A stretch of 64,000 nt of DNA from Chryseobacterium arthrosphaerae (GCF_001684965.1 NZ_MAYG01000001.1:3286001-3350000); one strand, 5' to 3'. Positions 51,501 through 62,618 are shown, numbered from the stretch's first letter. Numbers and translations are program-made. Notes: a model not told the origin generated them from the sequence alone.

Positions 51501-53228
51501 ATGGAGAAAGTAAGAGTACGTTTTGCTCCAAGTCCTACGGGACCTTTACATTTGGGAGGCGTAAGAACCGCATTATATGATTACCTTTTTGCAAAAAACC
51601 AGGGGGGAGAATTTGTATTGAGAATTGAAGATACAGATACCGCCAGATATGTGGAAGGTGCTGAAGAATATATTGAAGAAGCTTTGGAATGGTGCGGAAT
51701 CATCCCTGATGAAAGCCCTAAGAAAGGAGGAAAATTTGCCCCTTACAGACAATCTGAAAGAAGAGATATCTATGACAGATATACAGAGCAGATCTTAAAA
51801 ACAGAGTATGCTTATATGGCATTTGACACTCCGGAAGAACTGGATGCCATCCGTGCAGAATTCGAAGCAAAAGGGGAAGTTTTCTCTTATGACAATAAGA
51901 CAAGAAACCGCTTAAGAAACAGTCTTGCCCTTTCTGAAGAAGAAGTTCAGCAATTACTGGATGCAAAAACTCCGTATGTTGTAAGATTCAAAATGCCTGT
52001 AGACAGAGTATTGAACCTGGAGGACATCATCCGCGGAAAATCATCTGTAAATACCAATACTTTAGATGATAAAGTTCTGGTAAAAAATGACGGAATGCCT
52101 ACTTACCACTTCGCCAACATCATTGATGACCACGAAATGGAAATCTCCCACGTGATCCGTGGTGAAGAATGGCTGCCATCTTTAGGACTGCACACTTTAT
52201 TATATGAGGCAATGGGCTGGGAAGCGCCACAGTTTGCCCACCTTTCCTTAATTTTAAAACCTGATGTTTCTGCCTTAATCAATAAAGATAATATTGACGG
52301 AATCACAAAATCTTTCACGGATGAATTTGTGGCGAAAAACGATCAATTCTCTTTTGATGAAGCTGCACCGATCATCAAATCATTCTTCTCAGAAGTGAAA
52401 AGCCCGAGATTCAAATCAATGCTGGGGGAAAATGATAAAGACAATCCGTTAACTGCTGCTGTAAAACAGTTTTTAAAGAAAGGACTTTCAGGAAAATTAA
52501 GCAAAAGAGACGGTGATAAATTCGGATTCCCGGTATTCCCGCTTGATTTCAAAGATCCGGCAACAGGTGCTGTTTCTAAAGGATACAGAGAAAACGGCTA
52601 TCTTCCTGATGCATTCATCAATATGGTTGCCTTATTAGGCTGGTCTCCTGCAGACGATAAAGAAGTTCTTTCTCTTGAGGAAATGGCTGAAGAATTTGAT
52701 CTTCATAAAGTACATAAGGCTGGGGCCAGATTCAGCAAGGAAAAATCAGAATGGTTCAACCACCAGTATATTCAGATGAAAACGGATGAAGAACTCCTTG
52801 AGATGCTTAAAAATTCAGGTCTTGACTTATCTGACGTTTCGGACGAAAAGCTTTTAAAAGTAATTCCTCTGATGAAAGAAAGAGCAACTTTCCCTAAAGA
52901 TCTCTATGAAAACGGGAAATTCTTCTTTGAAGCACCTACATCCTATGATGAAAAGGCATCTAAAAAAGCATGGAATGAAGACACATCTGCCATTTTAGGT
53001 GAACTGTCCGCAGCCCTTGAATCTACAGACTTTGTTGCTGAAACATTAAAGCAGACCATGCACGATTTCGCAGAAAACAAAGGACTGGGAATGGGTAAAG
53101 TAATGATGCCGCTTCGTTTAGCCCTGGTAGGTGAACTGAAAGGACCGGACGTTCCGGACATTCTGGAAATCATTGGAAAAGAGGAAAGTAGCGCCAGAAT
53201 AAGCAATGCTATAAATAATTTTAAATAG
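51501..53228 (+). CDS. gltX: Glutamyl-tRNA synthetase
   Basis: 575 residues, class I. The HIGH-type motif is in '[20 protein letters not shown]' and the KMSKS-type motif is '[12 protein letters not shown]'. An additional segment around 255-330 ('[20 protein letters not shown]' onward) lengthens it over E. coli GltX. It charges tRNA-Glu (possibly also tRNA-Gln if glutamine is made by amidotransferase). Confidence 0.95.
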   Translation: MEKVRVRFAPSPTGPLHLGGVRTALYDYLFAKNQGGEFVLRIEDTDTARYVEGAEEYIEEALEWCGIIPDESPKKGGKFAPYRQSERRDIYDRYTEQILKTEYAYMAFDTPEELDAIRAEFEAKGEVFSYDNKTRNRLRNSLALSEEEVQQLLDAKTPYVVRFKMPVDRVLNLEDIIRGKSSVNTNTLDDKVLVKNDGMPTYHFANIIDDHEMEISHVIRGEEWLPSLGLHTLLYEAMGWEAPQFAHLSLILKPDVSALINKDNIDGITKSFTDEFVAKNDQFSFDEAAPIIKSFFSEVKSPRFKSMLGENDKDNPLTAAVKQFLKKGLSGKLSKRDGDKFGFPVFPLDFKDPATGAVSKGYRENGYLPDAFINMVALLGWSPADDKEVLSLEEMAEEFDLHKVHKAGARFSKEKSEWFNHQYIQMKTDEELLEMLKNSGLDLSDVSDEKLLKVIPLMKERATFPKDLYENGKFFFEAPTSYDEKASKKAWNEDTSAILGELSAALESTDFVAETLKQTMHDFAENKGLGMGKVMMPLRLALVGELKGPDVPDILEIIGKEESSARISNAINNFK

Positions 53229-53246
53229 AATTACCATAATTTTTCA

Positions 53247-53254
53247 TACATTTG
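53247..53254 (+). promoter_or_regulatory. Promoter -7 element of accA
   Basis: TACATTTG, 23 nt before the ATG at 53278. Confidence 0.55.
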
Positions 53255-53277
53255 AAAGATTTAATTTACTTCAAGAA

Positions 53278-54234
53278 ATGGAATATTTAAGTTTCGAACT
53301 TCCTATCAAAGAATTGATGGACCAATACCAGACGTGTTCTTTAGTAGGAGAAGAAAGTGGTGTTGATGTAAAATTAGCATGCAGCCAGATTGAGGATAAG
53401 ATTTTAGAAAAGAAAAAAGAAATCTATGGCAATCTTACACCTTGGCAAAGAGTACAACTGTCCCGTCACCCGGATCGTCCTTATACCCTGGACTACATCA
53501 ACGGAATGGCAGACAAAGGCAGTTTCTTAGAACTTCACGGAGACAGAAATTTCGCTGATGACCCGGCAATGATTGGAGGATTGATTACCCTTGATGGTCA
53601 GAGAGTGATGATCATAGGAACTCAAAAAGGAAGAACAACTAAGGAAAGACAGCACAGAAGATTCGGGATGCCCAATCCTGAAGGATACAGAAAAGCTTTA
53701 AGATTGATGAAGCTTGCTGAGAAATTCAACATTCCTGTGGTAACTTTAGTAGACACACCGGGAGCCTATCCGGGGCTGGAAGCTGAAGAAAGAGGACAGG
53801 GAGAAGCTATTGCAAGAAATATTTTTGAAATGGTTCAGCTGAAAACGCCGATCTTCACTTACATCATCGGAGAAGGTGCCAGTGGCGGAGCATTAGGAAT
53901 AGGTGTAGGAAATAAGGTATATATGTTGGAAAATACATGGTATACGGTAATTGCACCGGAAAGCTGCTCTTCTATCCTATGGAGAAACTGGGATCACAAA
54001 GAAGATGCTGCCAACGCACTGAATCTTACTCCGGCAGATGCCTTAAGAGAAAAGTTCATCGACGGAATTATTGAGGAACCGCTTGGGGGCGCTCATTATG
54101 ACCAGGAGACCACTTATTTAAACTTGAAAAATTCTATTTTACAAAATATCAAAGCATTCTCCAAATTTACAGGACAGGAGCTTGAAACCCAGAGACAGGA
54201 TAAATTCATTGCGATGGGTCAGTTTAAAGGATAA
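53278..54234 (+). CDS. accA: Acetyl-CoA carboxylase carboxyltransferase subunit alpha
   Basis: 318 residues. '[19 protein letters not shown]' and '[20 protein letters not shown]' followed by '[15 protein letters not shown]' are the crotonase-fold acetyl-CoA-binding signatures. With AccD (not in window) it transfers the carboxyl group from biotin to acetyl-CoA. It is unlinked here from accB/accC by about 13 kb. Confidence 0.96.
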   Translation: MEYLSFELPIKELMDQYQTCSLVGEESGVDVKLACSQIEDKILEKKKEIYGNLTPWQRVQLSRHPDRPYTLDYINGMADKGSFLELHGDRNFADDPAMIGGLITLDGQRVMIIGTQKGRTTKERQHRRFGMPNPEGYRKALRLMKLAEKFNIPVVTLVDTPGAYPGLEAEERGQGEAIARNIFEMVQLKTPIFTYIIGEGASGGALGIGVGNKVYMLENTWYTVIAPESCSSILWRNWDHKEDAANALNLTPADALREKFIDGIIEEPLGGAHYDQETTYLNLKNSILQNIKAFSKFTGQELETQRQDKFIAMGQFKG

Positions 54235-54235
54235 A

Positions 54236-54269
54236 AAAAAAGGTTAAGAATTGCTTCTTAACCTTTTTT
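54236..54269. terminator. Bidirectional terminator between accA and the convergent gene
   Basis: An 11-bp stem (54240-54250/54255-54265) with loop TTGC, flanked by A-run and T-run. Confidence 0.85.
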
Positions 54270-54288
54270 ACTTTAGTTTCCTTCTCTT

Positions 54289-55062
54289 CTATTCAGACAC
54301 ATTGAGGGCAATCTCAATATCCTGAGTAATCTTCTTTAATGATGAATATTTGGCGTCACACACCATTGTTGTCAAAACATATTCTCCTTTATCGATCAGA
54401 ATAAAGTTTTCCCCTTTCGCAGGAACACTCAGATTATAGTATTTCTTTCCGTTTATCTTTACAATCAGGTTACAGGAAGACCTGTTTTTAATATTGACAT
54501 ACGCCTCATTTTTATTGACATCATTATTAAAAAGATGGGTAAGCATGGCCGCTGTTTTCTTATTGGCCTCACTAGGACCCGCTTTAGCAGAAGTTCCCGC
54601 ACTCTTTGCAGAATTTGCTGAGGCGTAGCTCGCCAGTCTTTCTTCTTTCAAAGCATTGATTGCGTTATTTACCTTGTCAGAATTATTGGTATTATTTTCA
54701 GTTTTAGCTGCAGATGTTTTATTGGCTGCAATTACTTTACCACTGTTCAGCTCGTTATTTTTAACGATGTTTTCAATTTTTTCTTTACTTATCGGTTTAA
54801 TGGTAGGCTTTGCTTCAGGAGAATTATCGGCCATGATAATTTCCATCAGTCTTTTTTTAAAGTAATCATTCCGGGCATGCCCCGGGTTTTGTTTGATGAA
54901 GCCCGCAATCACCCTGGTCTCCTTTGAAGTTTCAGCATCCTGCTCTGTATAAATAATAACAGTCTCTTTTTCTACAACAGCTTTAGATTTTGTTTTTTTC
55001 TTTTTCTGGCTAAAACCAAGAGAAAAAATGCATATAAACAGAAGGAGGAAGATTTTTTTCAT
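54289..55062 (-). CDS. Secreted protein of unknown function, DUF6759-like
   Basis: A 257-residue protein with a signal peptide (1-18) and a very lysine-rich mature start (KKKKTKSKA). A low-complexity Asn/Ala/Ser/Lys linker (about 95-165) separates an N-terminal 'FIKQNPGHARNDYFKKRLME' from a C-terminal beta domain with 'NRSSCNLIVKINGKKYYNLS' and 'YVLTTMVCDAKYSSLKK'. I tentatively associate it with DUF6759 of Flavobacteriia from memory. It has the two-sided terminator with accA and is divergent from tsf. Confidence 0.7.
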   Translation of the reverse strand: MKKIFLLLFICIFSLGFSQKKKKTKSKAVVEKETVIIYTEQDAETSKETRVIAGFIKQNPGHARNDYFKKRLMEIIMADNSPEAKPTIKPISKEKIENIVKNNELNSGKVIAANKTSAAKTENNTNNSDKVNNAINALKEERLASYASANSAKSAGTSAKAGPSEANKKTAAMLTHLFNNDVNKNEAYVNIKNRSSCNLIVKINGKKYYNLSVPAKGENFILIDKGEYVLTTMVCDAKYSSLKKITQDIEIALNVSE

Positions 55063-55137
55063 TAATCAAATCTTTAAAATAGTATTAAATATATTAATAA
55101 CGTGAAAAGTCATTTTTTAGTTTATCATTAAAATCAT

Positions 55138-55145
55138 TATCTTTG
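55138..55145 (+). promoter_or_regulatory. Promoter -7 element of tsf
   Basis: TATCTTTG, followed by a leader of about 55-60 nt to the ATG at 55206. Confidence 0.6.
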
Positions 55146-55205
55146 CACTGCTCTAAATTTAAGCTAAAAATTAATACTAATCTTAAATAAAAAATAATAG
55201 ATATT

Positions 55206-56030
55206 ATGTCTTATACACCAGTTGCTGCAGACGTAGCGAAATTAAGAAACCAAACAGGTGCAGGTATGATGGACTGCAAAAAAGCTCTAGTTGAAGCTGA
55301 AGGAGACTTCGAAAAAGCGGTAGATATCCTTAGAAAAAAAGGACAGAAAGTTGCTGCTAACAGAGCTGACAGAGAGTCTACTGAAGGTGCAGTAATCGCA
55401 AGAGTAAACGAGGACAACACTTTAGGTGCTATCATCTCTTTAAATTGTGAGACTGACTTCGTTGCTAAAAACGAAGCTTTCATCGAGCTAGCTTACGAAT
55501 TGGCTGAAATGGCTATCTTCGCTGCTACTAAAGAAGAGCTTTTAGCGACTGACTTCCACGGGATCACTGTTGCTGAGAAATTAGTAGAGCAAACAGGAGT
55601 TATCGGTGAGAAAATCGAGATCGGATCTTTCGAAAGAATCCAGGGAGATTTCTTAGGAGCTTACATCCACGCTGGAAACAAAATCGCTGCCATCACTTCT
55701 CTTTCTGCTAAAGTAGACGGAGCTGACGAAGCTGCTAAAGCTGTTTCTATGCAGGTTGCTGCAATGAACCCAATCGCTCTTGACGAGAATGCAGTTTCTC
55801 AGGAAACTATCGACAGAGAGTTAGAGATCGAAAGACACAAACTTACTGAAGAAGGTAAGCCTGCAAACATTATCGATAATATCCTTAAAGGTAAAATGCA
55901 GAGATTCTACAAAGACAACACTTTGGTACACCAGGACTTCATTAAAGACGGAAGTATCTCAGTTGCTGACTATGTAAAATCTGTAAACGGAGACCTGAAA
56001 GTAACAGGATTTGTAAGAGTAAGCTTATAA
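55206..56030 (+). CDS. tsf: Elongation factor Ts
   Basis: 274 residues. The N-terminal UBA-like region is 'VAKLRNQTGAGMMDCKKALV', and the core starts 'NCETDFVAKNEAFIELAYEL'. It exchanges GDP for GTP on EF-Tu. Usually rpsB precedes tsf; here the upstream neighbour is divergent and tsf has its own promoter and terminator. Confidence 0.96.
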   Translation: MSYTPVAADVAKLRNQTGAGMMDCKKALVEAEGDFEKAVDILRKKGQKVAANRADRESTEGAVIARVNEDNTLGAIISLNCETDFVAKNEAFIELAYELAEMAIFAATKEELLATDFHGITVAEKLVEQTGVIGEKIEIGSFERIQGDFLGAYIHAGNKIAAITSLSAKVDGADEAAKAVSMQVAAMNPIALDENAVSQETIDRELEIERHKLTEEGKPANIIDNILKGKMQRFYKDNTLVHQDFIKDGSISVADYVKSVNGDLKVTGFVRVSL

Positions 56031-56053
56031 TCTGTACACTTTAAAAATATCTG

Positions 56054-56084
56054 ATCCCGGTGAAAATTTCACCGGGATTTTTTT
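56054..56084 (+). terminator. Terminator of tsf
   Basis: A 10-bp stem (56054-56063/56069-56078), then T7. Confidence 0.85.
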
Positions 56085-56197
56085 ATGAAAAAACGGTGAT
56101 CATTAACGCAATATGAAGCCAATTTTAAATATTAAGCAATTATACCACAAACTCGATTTCAATGTTTTTTTTATATAAAAAATTGATTATTAATGCT

Positions 56198-56205
56198 TAA
56201 ATTTG
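56198..56205 (+). promoter_or_regulatory. Promoter -7 element of the first IgGFc-type surface gene
   Basis: TAAATTTG, 19 nt before the ATG at 56225. Confidence 0.5.
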
Positions 56206-56224
56206 CGGCCCCTTATAATAACGC

Positions 56225-59200
56225 ATGAAAAAATTTCTACTCGCTTTTTGCACTTTTATTGGCTTAATCGTTAATGCACAACTGGATAATGAGCACTGGT
56301 TTGCTCCTATGTCTGCAAGCTCTCTTCAGGGAACACCTGAATGTTTCTTATATTTATCAACCAATGAAACCACTCCGTTCTCGGTACAGATTTCTAATAA
56401 CAACACTGTATTTTCTACGGTACAGGTAAGTAAAAACAATCCTGTGCAGCTTACCATTCCGAACAATTACATGATTGCTTCCACACCCAACAGCCTGTTC
56501 ACGGCAAACTCTATGGGGCTGCATGTAAAAGGAACCAAAAAATTCTTTGCCAACTTCAGGTTTTCAGTTCCCCAACAGGCTGAAATTATTACTTCTAAAG
56601 GAATGGCAGGGGTTGGAAAAACATTTTTTGTTGGAACAGCTCCCACAACCTCTCCAAAAGACTATGTAAATTCCACCGTAGGAGTAACGGCCACGGAAGA
56701 CAATACCACAGTAACCGTATCGGGCTACAACCCTAATATTATTTTCTCTAACGGCACCAGTTCGGCCAGCAAAACCTTCACCCTGAGTAAAGGAAAATCT
56801 TATATTCTTGATGTGAACAGCAATATGGGCGGAACGAGTAACAGAAGAGGATTATTAGGAGCCAAAATTGTTGCCAACAAGCCGATATCGGTAACCAACG
56901 GAAATTTTAACGGCCTTTATACTGCTCAAAACAATACCAACGTAGATGTATTAATGGATCAGGCCGTGCCTACGGAAAGACTTGGGAAAGATTTCATCAT
57001 GGTAAAAGGAAACGGACCTAATAGTGTAGGAATGGAAAAAGCAATGATCATTGCTACAGAAAACGGCACCACCCTTACCGTAAACGGAAATCCCGTGAAC
57101 GGGGTCAATCTGAATGCAGGTGACTATTATATGATTGAGGGTAACAACTACATCAATCAGGGGAACGGAAATTATAATATGAGTATTTCCTCCAGTAAAA
57201 ATGTCTATGTATATCAGCTTCTTGCAGGTGCATCCGGAAGTACGGTTTACCAGACAGGAGGGATGAACTTTATCCCGCCATTGAGCTGTTTCTTACCTAA
57301 AGAAATTAATGAAATAGGATATATTAATAAGATTGGTAATACATCTTATGATACTAAGCTTAATATTATTACCCAAACCGGAGCAACAGTAACCGTAAAC
57401 GGAGCCCCTGTTACAGGATTTGTGCCTGTAAACGGGAATCCTAACTGGGTGACCTATTCAAAGGCCAATGTTACCGGAAATATTACCGTAACGTCTACCA
57501 AACCTGTCACTGCCGGAATTGCAGCAGGAAACGGGGCCGTGGGATATGGAGGCTATTTTGCAGGATTCTCTTCCATTCCGGTAATTACCAAAACCGGAGA
57601 CTGTTATCATGGAGTTTTGCTGGAAGTGGAAAGTGGCTCTGATGCTTATCAATGGTACCTTAACGGTGCTATAATTGCCGGAGAGACCAACCCTACCATC
57701 AATCCTGATTTATATGGTTCAGGACTGTATACCTGTTACATTACTAAAAACAATTGTGAATCCAGATTTACGGCTCCCTATGACCATACAGTATGTCCGC
57801 CGATCACCACTACAGTCTACGATATCGGATCATGTAATACCAAGGTGATCAATCCGGTGCTCACCAATTCTACCCAGACTGTTGACCCTGCCTATACCGC
57901 TGTAATTGTACAGCCTACCAACGGAACGCTTACCATCAACCCAACAACAGGACAGATTGTTTATACACCTAATCCAGGCATCACAGCTGATATCACAGAT
58001 ACATTTACTTATTACATTCAGGGGGATGGCAATCCTGCAGCGTTTGAATATTTTAATATTGTAGTCAACACCCATGTACTGCAAACGAACAATGCTTCCA
58101 TGAGCTCATGTGCAGCGGCCAACGGAAATGGTACATTTGACCTTACTACGGCTGTTGTAACCGCGGACCCAACTGCCACGAAAACGTATTTCACCAATGC
58201 CAACCTTACAGGTCAGATTATGGTTCCTGCTTCATATTCAGGACCGTCCGGAACAGTATATGTGAAAGTAACCTCTGTATACGGATGTTCCCAAACAGCT
58301 ACGATCACTTTAGATACCTATCCCACTCCAAATCTTAATACCAGTAACTTCAACTCAACTATTTGTGATAATAATTTTGAAGGTATTGTTAATGTTAATT
58401 TTGCCACTGTCACTCCGCAGATTGTAACCAATCCTGCCAATTTCCAGGTAAGATATTACCTCAGCCAGGCAGATGCCAATGCAGGAAATAACAATTCGCT
58501 TCCTGTCAACTGGGCTTTTACAACCAATACAACCGTATATGTAAGAGTATCTGCCAATGTAGGGGGATGCCCTCCTGCTTTAGGACAGATCAACTTTACC
58601 ATCGGAAATAAAATACCTCTGATAACCGGTAATGCAAAAGCTGAAATCTGCGACAATGACCTTAATGGATCTGAAACTGTAAATCTTAATGATTATAAAA
58701 ACCTTTTCACCACTGATCCGGGGGTAGCGCTGTCTTTTTATTCTTCACTGACCAATGCCCAAACCGGAACCAATCCTATTGCAGCATCACAGGTACTTAC
58801 AGCCGCAGGTGGTGTCTTTTATATAAGGTTCCAGAGTACAGCATGTCCTAATACCGCTGTTCTGACTCTTAATCTGAAAGCGCCTAAAAAATCTGCGACC
58901 CTTACTGACAGGGTTATCTGCTCTAATGAGAAAATCATGCTGGATGCAGGCCCAGGCTTTACTTCATACCTATGGAGTACCGGTGCTACTTCCCAATCTG
59001 TTTCTGTGGGGGCAGGCACTTATTATGTAGATTTAGGATTCAACGGGTGCGTATATCGCCAGACTGTAAATGTAACAGCATCTCAGGCTCCCAGTATTTC
59101 CCGAATTGATGTGACAGGTTCTACGGCTACGGTTTTTGTAACCGGAGGAACTGCTCCTTATAAATACTCATTAAACGGAATCAATTATCAGACCTCTAAT

Positions 59201-59566
59201 GTCTTCACTGGATTATCCAGAGGGCTGCATACTGTATATGTATTAGGAGCAGACGGATGCAGTCATGTGACTAAAGAATTCCTGGTCATCAACCTCATCA
59301 ATACCATTACTCCGAACGGAGACGGTATCAATGATGTATTAAACTACTCTGAATTAAGAATAAAACAGAATGTCATGATTGAAGTTGCAGACCGTTATGG
59401 AGCTTCGGTATACAAATCTTCTGATAAAAACTATATATGGGACGGAAAATCCAACGGCAGAAGCCTTCCTACAGGAACTTACTGGTATGTAATACAATGG
59501 ACAGAGCCTGACACAAAATTACCAGTTTCATATTCAGGATGGCTTTTAATTAAAAATAGGGAATAA
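56225..59566 (+). CDS. T9SS type B surface protein with IgGFc-binding-type N-terminal domain (paralogue 1)
   Basis: A 1113-residue secreted protein. Signal peptide 1-18, then 'NEHWFAPMSASS' common to all three paralogues. An N-terminal region (about 40-440) resembles IgGFc_binding domains ('SNRRGLLGAKIVANKPISVT', 'DQAVPTERLGKDFIMVKG'). Ig/SprB-like parts follow; a repeat with 'GGTAPYKYSLNGINYQTS' resembles SprB. The end is a gliding motility-associated CTD ('TITPNGDGINDVLNYSEL' to 'GTYWYVIQWTEPD'). It is much longer than paralogue 2 in the Ig-like middle. Probably cell-surface adhesin-like. Confidence 0.83.
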   Translation: MKKFLLAFCTFIGLIVNAQLDNEHWFAPMSASSLQGTPECFLYLSTNETTPFSVQISNNNTVFSTVQVSKNNPVQLTIPNNYMIASTPNSLFTANSMGLHVKGTKKFFANFRFSVPQQAEIITSKGMAGVGKTFFVGTAPTTSPKDYVNSTVGVTATEDNTTVTVSGYNPNIIFSNGTSSASKTFTLSKGKSYILDVNSNMGGTSNRRGLLGAKIVANKPISVTNGNFNGLYTAQNNTNVDVLMDQAVPTERLGKDFIMVKGNGPNSVGMEKAMIIATENGTTLTVNGNPVNGVNLNAGDYYMIEGNNYINQGNGNYNMSISSSKNVYVYQLLAGASGSTVYQTGGMNFIPPLSCFLPKEINEIGYINKIGNTSYDTKLNIITQTGATVTVNGAPVTGFVPVNGNPNWVTYSKANVTGNITVTSTKPVTAGIAAGNGAVGYGGYFAGFSSIPVITKTGDCYHGVLLEVESGSDAYQWYLNGAIIAGETNPTINPDLYGSGLYTCYITKNNCESRFTAPYDHTVCPPITTTVYDIGSCNTKVINPVLTNSTQTVDPAYTAVIVQPTNGTLTINPTTGQIVYTPNPGITADITDTFTYYIQGDGNPAAFEYFNIVVNTHVLQTNNASMSSCAAANGNGTFDLTTAVVTADPTATKTYFTNANLTGQIMVPASYSGPSGTVYVKVTSVYGCSQTATITLDTYPTPNLNTSNFNSTICDNNFEGIVNVNFATVTPQIVTNPANFQVRYYLSQADANAGNNNSLPVNWAFTTNTTVYVRVSANVGGCPPALGQINFTIGNKIPLITGNAKAEICDNDLNGSETVNLNDYKNLFTTDPGVALSFYSSLTNAQTGTNPIAASQVLTAAGGVFYIRFQSTACPNTAVLTLNLKAPKKSATLTDRVICSNEKIMLDAGPGFTSYLWSTGATSQSVSVGAGTYYVDLGFNGCVYRQTVNVTASQAPSISRIDVTGSTATVFVTGGTAPYKYSLNGINYQTSNVFTGLSRGLHTVYVLGADGCSHVTKEFLVINLINTITPNGDGINDVLNYSELRIKQNVMIEVADRYGASVYKSSDKNYIWDGKSNGRSLPTGTYWYVIQWTEPDTKLPVSYSGWLLIKNRE

Positions 59567-59615
59567 TTTTTTAACATTTCTTTATATTTTATTAAAAGTA
59601 TTTCATTTTTTATTT

Positions 59616-59623
59616 TAATTTTG
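59616..59623 (+). promoter_or_regulatory. Promoter -7 element of the second IgGFc-type surface gene
   Basis: TAATTTTG, 22 nt before the ATG at 59646. Confidence 0.5.
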
Positions 59624-59645
59624 TAGAAATCCTAATTCCATAAAC

Positions 59646-62477
59646 ATGAAAAGATTTCTACTCAGTTTGGTATTAATTTTTTTTACAATTAATACTCTTT
59701 TTGCACAAAGGGATACCGAGCACTGGATTGCTCCATACTATGATAGTTTCGGAGGCTATACAAATATGCTATACCTTTCCACTGATTCGGTAACTCCTTT
59801 TGATGTAGTCATATACAATAACAACGCTGTTGTTACAACCGTGACCATCAGTAAAGGAAACCCGCAAACTTACAAAGTAACCAATAACCTTATTTCCACA
59901 GGAACGCTTACAGAAGCCTTCAATGTGGGTACCAAAGGGCTTTATTTAAAGGGTGCAAAACCTTTTTATTGCAGCTTAAGATTAGCTCAGAGCATCCATG
60001 GGGAGGTTATCACCAGTAAAGGAAAGGCCGGGATAGGGAAGAAATTCTTTGTTGCCCAAAGTCCTAATACAAATCTGGATTCTTATTATAACTTTACAGC
60101 CGGAATCCTTGCTACTGAAGATAATACCAATGTAACGGTAACCTGGAACAATACTCCAGGAGTAGTGTTCATCAATGGATCTGCAGTTACCGGTAATACC
60201 CATTCTGTCACTTTACAAAAAGGGCAGTCTTTCATTTACGCAGGATCAGGTAGCCAGGATGCTAACAAAAATGGTTTTATGGGAGCCAAAATAGTTTCTG
60301 ACAAACCTATAACCCTTACCAACGGAAGTTGTAACGGTAACTTCTCAGCCACTCCAAGTGGAACAGACCCGGTTCTTGACCAATCGGTTCCTGTAGACAG
60401 ACTTGGAAATACCTTTGCAATGGTAAAAACAAGATCTACGCAGCCTTCACTGAACATGGAAGGAGGTCTTATCATTGCTACGGAAGACAATACAGAGGTT
60501 TACCTGAATGATTCTACGACTCCAGCCGCTACTTTGGATGCCGGACAATGGTATAGAATCAATGAAACCAGTTATGTTACTCCGCCTGGGGCAACCAATC
60601 ACAAGAACATGTTCATTTCAACGACTAAAAATGTTTACGTGTATCAGTTTATTGGTATTGATAATAATGCTGCTACTAACGGATTCAACTATATTCCGCC
60701 TTTGAACTGCTTCCTTCCAAGAAAAATTGACGAAATCGGAAAAATTGATGAAATGCCTCTTGGAACAGGAGGAGCAAGTGTTACACAGGGAGATTTAGTT
60801 GTAAAATTAAATATCTTAACAGAAGCTGGAGCAACCGTACTTGTAAATAATAACCCTCCTGCAGCAACTGACGGGCCTTTCCCGCTAACCGGAAACACAA
60901 ACTGGGTAACTTACGCAATAACCGGAGTAACAGGAAATATTGCAATCACCTCTACAAAAGCAGTAACCGCCGGGATCAATGGTGGATATAGTACCGCAGG
61001 ATACGGAGGTTATTTTGCAGGATTCTCATCCATCCCTCTTATTTCTAAAAAGACAGGAGAATGTGTTCCTGGTATTATTCTGGAAGTAGATGACGGATAT
61101 GAAACTTACCAATGGTTCCGTGAGGGTGTAGCCATCACAGGTGCAACGTCTTATACTTACACTCCTACACAATCCGGAAATTATACGGTAAGAGTAACAA
61201 TGGGAACATGTCCTCCTGTTACAACACCTGTTTATAAAGTACAGAACTGTTTAAAAGAAACAACACAGACGCTTAATGCCTGTTCAACTAAAATTATTAC
61301 TCCTACATTTACTTCATCAACCCAAACAGTGGTTCCAAGTACAGTAGTAATTTTAACACCGCCTGCACATGGTACAGCTGTAGTAAACTCAAACGGAACA
61401 ATTACCTATACTCCTACAACAGGATATTTAGGTCCGGATAAAATCATCTATAAATTCTGCGGAAATTCAGTAGAGTTCACAGATTGCGAACAGGTGACTT
61501 TAAACCTGACTGTAGTACCATTTATTGTATATGATGCAGTGATCAAATCATGCTGGTATGATGTAGATCCTTACGCATACTTCGATCTTACTAAGGCTAA
61601 GCTTTCTGATTACGGAGCTATTACCAAAAAATACTACCGTACACTGAATGACCTTACAGCGGGAATCAACGAGATAACAACACCTGACAACTTCCCTTCA
61701 ACCGGAGGATTTGTATATGTGAAAGTAACAACTGCTGAAGGCTGTACAGCTAATGCAAAAATTCAGTTGATCACACTTCCAATCAAGAAGTCTCCGGTAT
61801 TGGTAGATCAGTATATCTGTATTGATGCTACAACCAATCTTGATGCGGGTCCTGGATATGACTCATATCAATGGAGTACAGGAGCTAATACTCCGGGAAT
61901 CAGAAACGTAGGCGTTGGAGAATATACCGTAATTCTTGGTAAAGACGGATGTTTCCTTACACAGACTGTAAGAGTAAGAAAAGTGGAAGATCCGGTAATC
62001 CAGACAATTGAGATCAATAACAACAGTGCATCAGTTATTGTAAACGGTGGTAAACCTCCTTACAAATATGCTGTTGACGGAACTGTCAACTGGCAGGATT
62101 CCAATACATTTACAGGATTAAGCAGAGGACAGCACACCTTCTACGTGAAAGATGCCAACAACTGTACGCCTATATCTGTAGAGATCACAATTCCTAACCT
62201 GTTGAACGCAATCACTCCGAACGGAGATAATGTAAATGACTTCATCGACTACAGCGAATTAGCTTACAAAGAAAATCTTACGTTTGTAGTTTATGACAGA
62301 TACGGAAATATGGTATTCACAGGAAACAAATTCAACAACTACAAGTGGGACGGAAGACATTTCGACAAAAAACTTGTAACAGGAACTTACTGGTATCACG
62401 TTAACTGGAATGAGTCTAACAAAGACAAAACTCCTATCAAGTACACAGGCTGGATTCTTGTAAAAAACAGAGAATAA
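59646..62477 (+). CDS. T9SS type B surface protein with IgGFc-binding-type N-terminal domain (paralogue 2)
   Basis: A 943-residue secreted protein. Signal peptide about 1-21 (ending TLFAQ), 'RDTEHWIAPYYDS', the IgGFc-type region with 'NGFMGAKIVSDKPITLTNGS' and '[18 protein letters not shown]'. A single Ig-like/cadherin-like stretch ('GTAVVNSNGTITYTPTTGYL'), a SprB-like segment 'GGKPPYKYAVDGTVNWQDS' and a CTD ('ITPNGDNVNDFIDYSELAYK', 'GTYWYHVNWNESNKDKTPI') follow. Adhesion or matrix binding is inferred. Confidence 0.83.
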   Translation: MKRFLLSLVLIFFTINTLFAQRDTEHWIAPYYDSFGGYTNMLYLSTDSVTPFDVVIYNNNAVVTTVTISKGNPQTYKVTNNLISTGTLTEAFNVGTKGLYLKGAKPFYCSLRLAQSIHGEVITSKGKAGIGKKFFVAQSPNTNLDSYYNFTAGILATEDNTNVTVTWNNTPGVVFINGSAVTGNTHSVTLQKGQSFIYAGSGSQDANKNGFMGAKIVSDKPITLTNGSCNGNFSATPSGTDPVLDQSVPVDRLGNTFAMVKTRSTQPSLNMEGGLIIATEDNTEVYLNDSTTPAATLDAGQWYRINETSYVTPPGATNHKNMFISTTKNVYVYQFIGIDNNAATNGFNYIPPLNCFLPRKIDEIGKIDEMPLGTGGASVTQGDLVVKLNILTEAGATVLVNNNPPAATDGPFPLTGNTNWVTYAITGVTGNIAITSTKAVTAGINGGYSTAGYGGYFAGFSSIPLISKKTGECVPGIILEVDDGYETYQWFREGVAITGATSYTYTPTQSGNYTVRVTMGTCPPVTTPVYKVQNCLKETTQTLNACSTKIITPTFTSSTQTVVPSTVVILTPPAHGTAVVNSNGTITYTPTTGYLGPDKIIYKFCGNSVEFTDCEQVTLNLTVVPFIVYDAVIKSCWYDVDPYAYFDLTKAKLSDYGAITKKYYRTLNDLTAGINEITTPDNFPSTGGFVYVKVTTAEGCTANAKIQLITLPIKKSPVLVDQYICIDATTNLDAGPGYDSYQWSTGANTPGIRNVGVGEYTVILGKDGCFLTQTVRVRKVEDPVIQTIEINNNSASVIVNGGKPPYKYAVDGTVNWQDSNTFTGLSRGQHTFYVKDANNCTPISVEITIPNLLNAITPNGDNVNDFIDYSELAYKENLTFVVYDRYGNMVFTGNKFNNYKWDGRHFDKKLVTGTYWYHVNWNESNKDKTPIKYTGWILVKNRE

Positions 62478-62495
62478 TCTACTGAAACTATAGTT

Positions 62496-62530
62496 AAAAA
62501 AACCACGATTACTGCAATCGTGGTTTTTTT
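62496..62530 (+). terminator. Terminator after paralogue 2
   Basis: A 15-bp stem (62496-62510/62516-62530) with a 5-nt loop, ending in T7. Confidence 0.9.
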
Positions 62531-62585
62531 ATTAATATATTAACAGATTATTTAAAATATTTCAAAAACCAATCAATTATTCTTA

Positions 62586-62593
62586 TATTTTTG
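62586..62593 (+). promoter_or_regulatory. Promoter -7 element of the third IgGFc-type surface gene
   Basis: TATTTTTG, 25 nt before the ATG at 62619. Confidence 0.5.
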
Positions 62594-62618
62594 TAAAAAC
62601 CATAATATCCTACAATCT

